Of a stretch of 5,949 bases of DNA, positions 1 to 5,572 are shown piece by piece. Position numbers and translations under genes: made by a program. Source of the stretch: DATGKR01 sp035294565 (lineage in GTDB: Bacteria > Actinomycetota > Acidimicrobiia > Acidimicrobiales > Palsa-688). Within the stretch, counting starts at the first letter, position 1, and each line of letters opens with the position of its first letter. The notes under the pieces are model-generated. The model was given only the letters and a program-made list of their open reading frames with translations. It did not search any database and was not told the DNA's origin. The stretch is taken from positions 1-5,949 of the forward strand of contig DATGKR010000180.1 in assembly GCA_035294565.1 (NCBI GenBank). The letters are read 5' to 3'.

Positions 1-1
1 C

Positions 2-814
2 ACCCTTCCCGTGCCGGGCACCTCCGCCGAGACGTGGTACCTCAACTCCAACGGGACGCTCACCGACGGCCTGCCAGCTCGTGCGGGGGTCGACTGGTAC
101 ACGTCTGACGCGTCTGCGCTGCCGCTCACCGACTATTCCGGCAACACGGGCGGAGGAGGTCTTTGGGGGAACGCTTCGCAGTGGACGTGGAACTGGAAGC
201 AGAATCCGCCGGGGACAGCCGTGTCTTTCGTGTCGGCCCCGCTGCCAACCAACACCACCGTGGTCGGCGGGGGCGCCGTTTACCTGTGGGTCGAATCGTC
301 CACCCCCGACGTCGACCTGCAGGCAACGATCAGCGAGGTGCGTCCCGACGGCAACGAGACCTTCGTGCAGGACGGGTGGATCCGGGCCAGTGAGCGCAAG
401 CTCGCCTGCGACACGTGCACCGATGATCCCATGCACCAGCCGAGCACGCTGCTCGAACCCGAGCCGACGATGCTCGCCTCAGACGTCGCTCCCATGCCGG
501 CGGACCAGTTCGTCCAGGTTGCGGTGCCGCTGTACTTCGAGGGCCACGTCTACCGGGCCGGGTCCCGAATCCGGGTGACGATCGCCGCGCCGAACGGCAC
601 GCAGCCGGTCTGGTCGTTCAGCCAGACCGAGCCGCCGGGAACGACCGCCAAAGTGTCGATCCTGTCGTCGCCGGCGATGCCTTCGAGCCTCGTGCTGCCG
701 GTGATCCCGGCGATGAGCGTCCCGACCCCGCTGCCTCCCTGCCCGAGCCTGCGCAACGAGCCCTGCCGGCCCTACCAGCCCTACACGAACCTCACCGCGA
801 GCGCCGGCTCGTAG
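2..814 (+). CDS. CocE/NonD family hydrolase, C-terminal part (5' end outside window)
   Basis: This is the last 270 codons of a gene whose start lies before the window; the frame is open from base 2 and ends at TAG 812-814. The visible part fits the C-terminal non-catalytic jelly-roll domain of CocE/NonD (X-Pro dipeptidyl-peptidase-like) serine hydrolases. Cues are the W-rich stretch at 170-206, the beta segment VYLWVESSTPDVDLQATI followed by a PDG turn and QDGWIRAS, and the late segment HVYRAGSRIRVTIAAPN, which matches the family's 'FRAGHRIRL' strand. A Pro/Cys-rich tail with PPCPSLRNEPCRPY closes the protein. The catalytic Ser-Asp-His domain is not visible, so neither activity nor secretion can be tested here. 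The family cleaves esters and amides. Extra Cys residues (CDTC, and the two in the tail) would suit an exported, disulfide-containing protein, but that is inference. The next gene on the same strand starts 68 nt downstream with its own promoter candidate. Confidence 0.82.
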   Translation, partial: TLPVPGTSAETWYLNSNGTLTDGLPARAGVDWYTSDASALPLTDYSGNTGGGGLWGNASQWTWNWKQNPPGTAVSFVSAPLPTNTTVVGGGAVYLWVESSTPDVDLQATISEVRPDGNETFVQDGWIRASERKLACDTCTDDPMHQPSTLLEPEPTMLASDVAPMPADQFVQVAVPLYFEGHVYRAGSRIRVTIAAPNGTQPVWSFSQTEPPGTTAKVSILSSPAMPSSLVLPVIPAMSVPTPLPPCPSLRNEPCRPYQPYTNLTASAGS

Positions 815-815
815 A

Positions 816-854
816 GCGCACACCCGGAAGGCGGGCGCACACCCGGAGCCGCCT
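816..854. repeat. 13-bp direct repeat and small hairpin between hydrolase and crotonase genes
   Basis: GCGCACACCCGGA occurs perfectly at 816-828 and 835-847 (19-bp period). AGGCGG at 829-834 can pair with CCGCCT at 849-854, giving a 6-bp GC stem whose 14-nt loop holds the second repeat copy. There is no T tract after it, so it is at best a weak or Rho-assisted terminator for the hydrolase gene. It could equally be a protein-binding site. The GCGCACA core recurs in the 34-bp array after the next gene. Confidence 0.4.
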
Positions 855-870
855 GCGCCCCGCGGGACTT

Positions 871-876
871 TAGGAT
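871..876 (+). promoter_or_regulatory. Candidate -10 element (TAGGAT) for a leaderless crotonase mRNA
   Basis: TAGGAT fits the actinobacterial TANNNT -10 pattern and ends exactly 6 nt before the ATG at 883, the spacing expected when transcription starts at the start codon. An 8-bp palindrome, CCCGCGGG (859-866), lies just upstream. I see no clear -35. TAGGA could instead act as a weak Shine-Dalgarno sequence, so the two readings compete. Confidence 0.38.
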
Positions 877-882
877 CGGCGC

Positions 883-1707
883 ATGGCCGACACCGTGCTG
901 ATCGAGCAGCGGGGCGATGTCCTCGTCCTCACCTTGAACCGTCCCGACAGGCTGAACGCGTGGACGCCGCAGATGGCGGCTGAGCTCGCCGCGGGGATCG
1001 AGCAGGCCAACGCCTCGCCGGACGTCGGGGCGGTGGTGATGACCGGAGCCGGTCGGGGTTTCTGCGCCGGCGCGGACATCGAGGACACGTTCGCCACCCG
1101 GCTGTCGGGCAGGGATCCGGGGGCCGACACCGCCGGGGGCCAGGGCGGCATGCCCGCCTCGGTGGACTGGGTCGGGCTGTGCGCGAGGTCCAAACCTTTG
1201 ATCGCCGCCGTGAACGGAGCCTGCGTCGGCATCGGGCTCACCCAGATCCTCAGCTTCGACGTGATCGTCGCCTCCGACAGGGCGCGCTTCGGCATCGGGT
1301 TCATCAAAGTCGGCCTGGTTCCGGAACTGGCTTCCACCAGGATGCTCACCGAGCGCATGGGGCCCGGCAGGGCGCGGATGTTCGCGTTTTCCGGGGATTT
1401 GTGGCCGGCCGATGAGGCGCTCGCCGCCGGGCTCGTAGACAAGGTGGTCGGTGCCGAGGAACTGATGGGTGAGGCGGTCGGCCTCGCCGGGCGGATCGCC
1501 GCCAACCCGGCGCCGCAGCTCCAGTGGACCAAGCACCTGCTGTCAGTCAACGCCTTCGAGGCCGACCTGCGCGCCGTCCAGGAAAGGGAGAGCGAGATCC
1601 TCCGCCGGTGCTGGGCGTCCCCCGAGCACGCCGAGGCCGTCGCCGCCTTCCGGGAGAAGCGGCCGCCGGTGTTCCCGCCGAGGGGAGGAGACCCGGCCGG
1701 CGGCTGA
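883..1707 (+). CDS. Enoyl-CoA hydratase/isomerase family (crotonase) protein, isomerase-like active site
   Basis: A 274-residue crotonase of normal length, acting on CoA thioesters in fatty-acid-type catabolism. The N-terminal RPDRLNAW (20-27) and CAGAD (61-65) give the CoA-binding and first oxyanion-hole segment; CVGIGL (114-119) gives the second. In classical hydratases two Glu residues place the water; by my alignment these positions are T120 and F140. Instead E148 in GLVPELAS sits where delta3,delta2-enoyl-CoA isomerases carry their catalytic Glu (pattern LGxxPE). An isomerase, or a relative with another activity, is therefore likelier than a plain hydratase. The ATG at 883 is chosen because the conserved strand VLIEQRGDVLVLTLNRP begins at once and a promoter-like hexamer lies 6 nt upstream. 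The last codons (DPAGG) and the TGA lie inside a 34-bp tandem repeat. The gene converges on the ligase at 1789. Confidence 0.92.
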   Translation: MADTVLIEQRGDVLVLTLNRPDRLNAWTPQMAAELAAGIEQANASPDVGAVVMTGAGRGFCAGADIEDTFATRLSGRDPGADTAGGQGGMPASVDWVGLCARSKPLIAAVNGACVGIGLTQILSFDVIVASDRARFGIGFIKVGLVPELASTRMLTERMGPGRARMFAFSGDLWPADEALAAGLVDKVVGAEELMGEAVGLAGRIAANPAPQLQWTKHLLSVNAFEADLRAVQERESEILRRCWASPEHAEAVAAFREKRPPVFPPRGGDPAGG

Positions 1708-1776
1708 CGCGCACAAAGGAAGCAGCCCGGCCGGCGGCTGACGCGCACAAAGGAAGCAGCTCGGCCGGCGGCTGAC
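1692..1776. repeat. 34-bp tandem repeat, 2.5 copies, spanning the crotonase stop codon
   Basis: Two identical 34-bp copies lie at 1692-1725 and 1726-1759, followed by a 17-bp partial copy at 1760-1776 with one C-to-T change. The unit begins CCCGGCCGGCGGCTGAC and ends GCGCACAAAGGAAGCAG. Each copy has a TGA; because 34 is not a multiple of 3, the three TGAs (1705, 1739, 1773) fall in the three different forward frames. The array fills most of the 81-nt convergent gap between the crotonase and ligase genes. No spacers, open reading frame or T-rich terminator is associated. Replication slippage is the simplest origin; a role as a translation or transcription barrier between converging genes is speculative. 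Confidence 0.9.
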
Positions 1777-1788
1777 ACGACGGGAACG

Positions 1789-3303
1789 TCAGGCGGCGCC
1801 GTACCGCCGGCGCAGCTCCCGTTTGAGCGGCTTCATCGCCGCGGACATCGGCAGCGGCTCGGCCGTGACCGTCACCGTCTTGGGAACCTTGTAGCCGGCG
1901 AGGGACTGGCGGGCGTGGCCGATCACGCCTTCGGGCGTCAGCAACTCGCCCGGCCTCGGCACGACGACTGCGTGCACCCGCTCGCCCCACTTGGGGTCCG
2001 GAACGCCGATCACAGCGACCTGGGCGACCGCCGGGTGGCGGGAGATGACAGACTCGACCTCGACCGAGTAGACGTTCTCCCCTCCGGTGATGATCATGTC
2101 CTTCAGGCGGTCGACCAGGTACAGGTAACCCTCGCCGTCGAGGCGCCCGACGTCGCCCGTCCGGTACCAGCCGTCGCGGAACGCCTCGGCTGTGGCGTCG
2201 GGATCGTTCCAGTACCCGTCGAGCAGGTTGCCCCCCTGGACGCAGATCTCGCCCACGGCCCCGTCCTCGCCGGGGGGCAGCGCGCTCCCGTCGAGGTCCT
2301 GGATGCTGAGCCTCACCCCCGGCACGGCCCTCCCGACCGACGCCAGCAGCTCCGGTCGGCCGTGGTCCTCGGGTTGGAGCATCGTCAGCGTTCCTGCCTC
2401 GGTCATGCCGAACCCCTGCACGAGCTGCACGCCGGGGAGCAGCTCGCGCAGGCGGGACATCAAAGAAGCCGGCATCGGCATCGCCCCGTAACCGATCAGT
2501 CGAAGGCTGGACATCCTCCCGGCCGAAAAACCCGGATGGGCGAAGAGCATCTGGATCATCGTCGGGACGAGCACGGTCTCGTCCACGCGGTAACGCTCGA
2601 TAGCGTCGAGGCAGGCCTCGGGGTCGAAGCCGGGTATGACAACGGAGCGAACCCCGAACGCCGGCGCAGACGCGACGCTCACCAGCGCCGTCGCGTGGAA
2701 CATGGGCGCCTGGTGCAGGAAGGTCGAGCCTCTCCGACAGGCGACACCGCCGGACATGGCGGCGTGGTAGACGTTGAGCACCTCCGCCCGCTGGCTGCGC
2801 ACGACTCCCCGGGGCAGCCCCGTCGTGCCACCTGTGTAGACGAGCGCCGCGGGGTCGGTCTCCTCCGGCTCGGGCGGAACCAGCTCCCTGCCCGCCGCGA
2901 CCAGGCTCTCGTACTCGCCGTCGAGTGCCACGACACGCCGGGCAACCATCGGACCGAGCTTCTCGAGAAGGAAAGGCTCGGCAAAGAGGACCTCCGCCCC
3001 CGAGTCGTCGAGCACGTGCGCTAGCTCCGTCGCGCCGAGGCGCAGGTTCAAAGGTGTCATGACGCCGGCGCCGAGGAAACCCGCGTTGTGCAGCTCGAAG
3101 AAGCGGTGGCTGTTGTGGCTGAGGACCGCAAAGCGGTCATGGGGGCCGACGCCGAGCTCGCTGCGCAGCGCGTCGGCGAGCCTGAGCACCCTGCTCGCGT
3201 GCTCGGAGAAGGTGGCGTGGTGATCGCCGTCGTCGATGCAGGGCCGACCGGCCTCGCGTTCGACTGCGGGCAGGAACAGCCGGCTGTAGACGAGCTCCTT
3301 CAT
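1789..3303 (-). CDS. AMP-forming acyl-CoA synthetase (FadD-like, ANL superfamily)
   Basis: A complete 504-residue adenylate-forming ligase that would activate a carboxylic acid to its acyl-AMP and then its CoA thioester. Core motifs appear in order: phosphate loop YTGGTTGLPRGV (156-167), PMFHATAL (200-207), GFGMTEAG (297-304), GYW (363-365), YRTGD (380-384), hinge region DRLKDMIITGGENVYSVEVE (398-417) and the C-terminal KPLKREL with candidate catalytic K491. Two positions are unusual: the P-loop Lys of TGxPKG is Arg165, and the Gly before the catalytic Lys is Met490. Length is normal for the medium- and long-chain acid ligases; the acid itself cannot be read from the sequence. There is no signal peptide or membrane segment, so it is cytoplasmic. 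Transcription is divergent from the Rieske operon across a 34-nt gap, which suggests shared control. The ATG at 3303 starts directly at the family's N-terminus and has no good Shine-Dalgarno at a normal distance. Confidence 0.93.
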   Translation of the reverse strand: MKELVYSRLFLPAVEREAGRPCIDDGDHHATFSEHASRVLRLADALRSELGVGPHDRFAVLSHNSHRFFELHNAGFLGAGVMTPLNLRLGATELAHVLDDSGAEVLFAEPFLLEKLGPMVARRVVALDGEYESLVAAGRELVPPEPEETDPAALVYTGGTTGLPRGVVRSQRAEVLNVYHAAMSGGVACRRGSTFLHQAPMFHATALVSVASAPAFGVRSVVIPGFDPEACLDAIERYRVDETVLVPTMIQMLFAHPGFSAGRMSSLRLIGYGAMPMPASLMSRLRELLPGVQLVQGFGMTEAGTLTMLQPEDHGRPELLASVGRAVPGVRLSIQDLDGSALPPGEDGAVGEICVQGGNLLDGYWNDPDATAEAFRDGWYRTGDVGRLDGEGYLYLVDRLKDMIITGGENVYSVEVESVISRHPAVAQVAVIGVPDPKWGERVHAVVVPRPGELLTPEGVIGHARQSLAGYKVPKTVTVTAEPLPMSAAMKPLKRELRRRYGAA

Positions 3304-3309
3304 GCCCCA

Positions 3310-3315
3310 GTTCTA
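3310..3315 (-). promoter_or_regulatory. Candidate -10 element (TAGAAC) for the acyl-CoA synthetase
   Basis: Read on the minus strand, TAGAAC is followed by 6 nt (TGGGGC) and then the ATG of the ligase, the same spacing as at the two plus-strand first genes. The last base is C rather than the usual T, so it is a weaker match. GGGG in the 6-nt gap is too close to the ATG to serve as a Shine-Dalgarno. Confidence 0.28.
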
Positions 3316-3335
3316 CACAAATGACTAGCTTTGTG
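3316..3335. promoter_or_regulatory. Candidate operator: inverted repeat CACAAA-N8-TTTGTG
   Basis: A perfect 6-bp inverted repeat (3316-3321 and 3330-3335) with an 8-nt spacer sits in the 34-nt gap between the divergent ligase and Rieske genes. It overlaps the Rieske -10 candidate and abuts the ligase one, so a dimeric repressor bound here could shut both promoters. Acyl-CoA-responsive TetR-type regulators commonly control such divergent gene pairs, but the arms do not match the KstR-type operator as I remember it, and no regulator gene is in the window. Confidence 0.4.
3326..3331 (+). promoter_or_regulatory. Candidate -10 element (TAGCTT) for the Rieske operon
   Basis: TAGCTT fits TANNNT and ends 6 nt before the ATG at 3338. 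No Shine-Dalgarno-like purine run lies between 3304 and 3337 on this strand, which favours a leaderless transcript over a conventional leader. No convincing -35 is seen. Confidence 0.4.
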
Positions 3336-3337
3336 CT

Positions 3338-4408
3338 ATGAGCGTCACTCACGAGGACCAGACGGTCATGCAGGAGCTGTCCTCGCCGCTGGGGATCTCT
3401 ACCTACCGGTACCCGACCGGGTGGTACGTCGTTTCCTGGGCGTCCGACGTGCCTCCAGGCACCGTGAAGAAGCTGCACTATTTCGGTCGGGAGCTGGTCT
3501 GCTTCAGAGGTCAGAGCGGGGCGCTGTCCGTGCTGGACGCCTACTGCCAGCACCTCGGCGGCCACCTCGGCGTCGGGGGCACGGTGGTCGGCGACCAGAT
3601 CAAATGTCCTTGGCACGGCTGGCAGTGGAACGCGGACGGCACCAATGCGTTGATCCCCTACAGCCGGGAGCGCTGCAAGCGCCACGTCCGCGTCGCCTGC
3701 TACCCGACGCTGGAGTGGTACGGCTTCGTGCTGGTGTGGTTCGACCGCGAGGGTGCAGCGCCGTACTGGTGGCCGCCGGACGTGCCGGAGCTCGACGGCG
3801 GCGGCTACTACCCGCTGCACCCCTACTCGCGGATGGTCGACCGGGTGAAGGTCCACCCGCAGATGATCGTCGAGAACGCCGCCGACCCCTACCACATCGA
3901 GCACGTTCACAAAGGAGACCGCCCGGCGCGGACGACGTCGTTCGAGCTTCACGACTTCCACCTGCACGCGACCGTCTCGGTCAACTACGGCGGGGGCAGA
4001 CCTTCGACCTGGCTCACCCCCGACGGCCCGGTCGACGCGACGGTCGTCTACGACACCTTCGGGCTGGGTCTCGGCTTCGTCCGCTTCCCGGCCGAGGTGC
4101 TCGCCTCGGTGCAGATAACCGGCCACACCCCGGTGGACGAGGAGTACACCGACTACTACTTCACGATGGCGTGCGCACGCGAGCCGGGCGACACGGGGGA
4201 TGTCCCGAACGGCCGCGCCGCGCGCTGGATCGAGCTGCAACAGCAGATCGTCAAGCAGGACTACTTCACCTGGGAGAACATGAAGTACCTGGCGAAGCCG
4301 AACTTCGCCGTCGAGGAGGCGAAGGACTACGCGGCCCTTCGCCGCTGGGCGAGGCGCTTCTACCCGCCCGACACGCTCCCCGCAGCCGACCCGGGTGCCG
4401 GCCGGTGA
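3338..4408 (+). CDS. Rieske non-heme iron oxygenase, alpha subunit, KshA-like
   Basis: A 356-residue ring-hydroxylating type oxygenase. The N-terminal Rieske domain carries C70-x-H72 and C90-x2-H93 with 17 residues between the pairs, binding a [2Fe-2S] cluster. The catalytic domain has N180-AA-D183-PY-H186-IEHV-H191, the D-x2-H-x4-H iron site with the bridging Asp; D308 in QDYFTWEN is the likely third ligand. Spacing and the QD..TWEN region resemble KshA, the oxygenase of 3-ketosteroid 9-alpha-hydroxylase, and length is near that family's. The substrate is not proven; other KshA-like enzymes act on steroid side chains, terpenoids or alkaloid-like rings. The reductase partner (KshB type) is not in the window. 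The ATG at 3338 is supported by the promoter-like hexamer 6 nt upstream and the lack of an earlier sensible start. The stop overlaps the GTG of the next gene by 4 nt, so translation is coupled. Not a membrane or exported protein. Confidence 0.92.
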   Translation: MSVTHEDQTVMQELSSPLGISTYRYPTGWYVVSWASDVPPGTVKKLHYFGRELVCFRGQSGALSVLDAYCQHLGGHLGVGGTVVGDQIKCPWHGWQWNADGTNALIPYSRERCKRHVRVACYPTLEWYGFVLVWFDREGAAPYWWPPDVPELDGGGYYPLHPYSRMVDRVKVHPQMIVENAADPYHIEHVHKGDRPARTTSFELHDFHLHATVSVNYGGGRPSTWLTPDGPVDATVVYDTFGLGLGFVRFPAEVLASVQITGHTPVDEEYTDYYFTMACAREPGDTGDVPNGRAARWIELQQQIVKQDYFTWENMKYLAKPNFAVEEAKDYAALRRWARRFYPPDTLPAADPGAGR

Positions 4409-5565
4409 GCGGCCCCACCCTCGACACCACCGACGTCGACCGCTACGTGGGGGTCCCCCTCGGGGGCGGCCAGATGAAGGACCCCGTGGCACCCAACGAC
4501 GTCCGCCGCTGGGCGCAGGCGATGCAGAACGCCAACCCCCTCCACTACGACGACGCCTACGCCTCGGAGAGCCGTTTCGGGGGCCTGGTCGCACCGCAGT
4601 CGTTCGCCGTGGCGACCGACACGGGCCACGGTGCCACCCCAGCTATCCAGGGGGTGGTCCCCGGCACGCACATGCTCTTCGGCGGCGACGAGTGGTGGTT
4701 CTTCGGCCCGCGCATCTACCCCGGCGACCGGCTCACCCAGGACCGCATGCTCTTCGACTACAAGGTGACCGAAACGAAGTTCGCCGGTCCGACGATGTTC
4801 TCACGTGGTGACACCACCCATGTCAACCAGCGCGGAGAGTTGGTCTGCAAGCAGCGCTCCACGTCGATCCGCTACATGGCCGAGGAGGCCCGCAAGCGCA
4901 TGGGAACGTCCGAGCAGCCGCCGGCGGAGTGGACCGACGAGCAGCTCGCAGATCTGGAGCAACGGAAACTCGCCTACTACGAGGAGATCCGCTCCCGGGG
5001 CCACGCCAAGCGGCTCTGGGACGACGTCTCCGACGCGGAGGTCCTCCCCACCCGGCCGCTCGGGCCGCACAGCGTGGAGAGCTTCACCACCGAGTGGCGG
5101 GCTTTCAACATGACCATATGGGGAGCGGTCGCGTATTCGGGTGTGAGCACCACCCTGCAGGCGGGCTGGCTGCCCGAGATGACCGCGAACCTGGACGCGG
5201 CCCAGCTCGACCCGGCCCTGCGGGACGGGCTCTACAGGGGCCCGTCGAGAGGTCACACCAACGACCGCTACGCCCGGCTGATCGGCATGCCGAGGGGTTA
5301 CGGCTACGGTGCTTCGATGGGCGCGTGGATCCTGGACTACCTGGCCAACTGGGGTGGCGAGTGGGCGACGATCCTGCACTCCAACTCCCAGTACCGCTCA
5401 GCGGTGCTCACCGGCGACGCCACGTTCCTCGACGGGAAGGTGACCGGCAAGTACGTCGACGAAGCGACCGGCGATCACGTGGTGAGGGTGGCCTACCGGA
5501 TGACCAACCAGGCGGGCGCCGAGCAGGCCAGGGGCGCCGCGGAGATAGCCTTCCCCGCCGAGTGA
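4405..5565 (+). CDS. FAS1-like / MaoC-type double hot-dog acyl-CoA dehydratase (hydratase)
   Basis: A 386-residue protein with two hot-dog halves, which would hydrate or dehydrate an acyl-CoA. The N-terminal half (about 10-155) fits the FAS1-like/MaoC_dehydrat_N domain: NDVRRWAQAM, NANPLHYDDAYA (42-53), LVAPQSFA, and EWWFFGPRIYPGDRL (96-110). Its hydratase-2 signature is altered: the catalytic pair D-x4-H reads N42-x4-H47. A charged linker (160-205) leads to the C-terminal hot-dog (about 225-385) with RGHTNDRYARLIGMPRGYGY and a closing strand. Related steroid side-chain enzymes (ChsH1/ChsH2) pair a MaoC and a FAS1-like subunit; here both folds are one chain. The GTG at 4405 is preferred over ATG 4474 because conserved residues (RYVGVPLGG) precede the latter and because GTGA overlaps the Rieske stop. 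The annotated gene begins here; the open frame upstream of 4405 is a shadow of the Rieske gene. Confidence 0.88.
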   Translation: MSGPTLDTTDVDRYVGVPLGGGQMKDPVAPNDVRRWAQAMQNANPLHYDDAYASESRFGGLVAPQSFAVATDTGHGATPAIQGVVPGTHMLFGGDEWWFFGPRIYPGDRLTQDRMLFDYKVTETKFAGPTMFSRGDTTHVNQRGELVCKQRSTSIRYMAEEARKRMGTSEQPPAEWTDEQLADLEQRKLAYYEEIRSRGHAKRLWDDVSDAEVLPTRPLGPHSVESFTTEWRAFNMTIWGAVAYSGVSTTLQAGWLPEMTANLDAAQLDPALRDGLYRGPSRGHTNDRYARLIGMPRGYGYGASMGAWILDYLANWGGEWATILHSNSQYRSAVLTGDATFLDGKVTGKYVDEATGDHVVRVAYRMTNQAGAEQARGAAEIAFPAE

Positions 5566-5572
5566 GAACGGG

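Noticed and set aside
1692..1776. CRISPR array
   Set aside because: Copies are directly adjacent with no spacers between them; it is a plain tandem repeat.
870..1778. 302-residue and 251-residue antisense frames over the crotonase
   Set aside because: No recognisable motif, and the plus-strand crotonase explains the coding signal.
1792..1808. GGCGG/CCGCC hairpin as terminator for the convergent genes
   Set aside because: Only 5 bp, no T tract, and it lies inside the coding end of the ligase; such stems are expected by chance at this GC.
1915..3024. 369-residue plus-strand open frame opposite the acyl-CoA synthetase
   Set aside because: His/Arg/Pro-rich shadow of a ligase with all its core motifs on the other strand.
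3304..3337. KstR/KstR2 operator
   Set aside because: The gap has an inverted repeat but I could not match it to the TnnAAC-type KstR consensus as I remember it.
3331..4404. Upstream extension of the dehydratase reading frame, giving a 744-residue protein
   Set aside because: The part before 4405 is Arg/Pro-rich low-information sequence lying over the Rieske gene, whose frame carries clear metal-binding motifs. Homology begins only after GTG 4405.
3137..4594. 485-residue antisense open frame over the Rieske gene
   Set aside because: Arg-rich, no domain pattern, antisense to a well-supported gene; long spurious frames are normal at this GC content.
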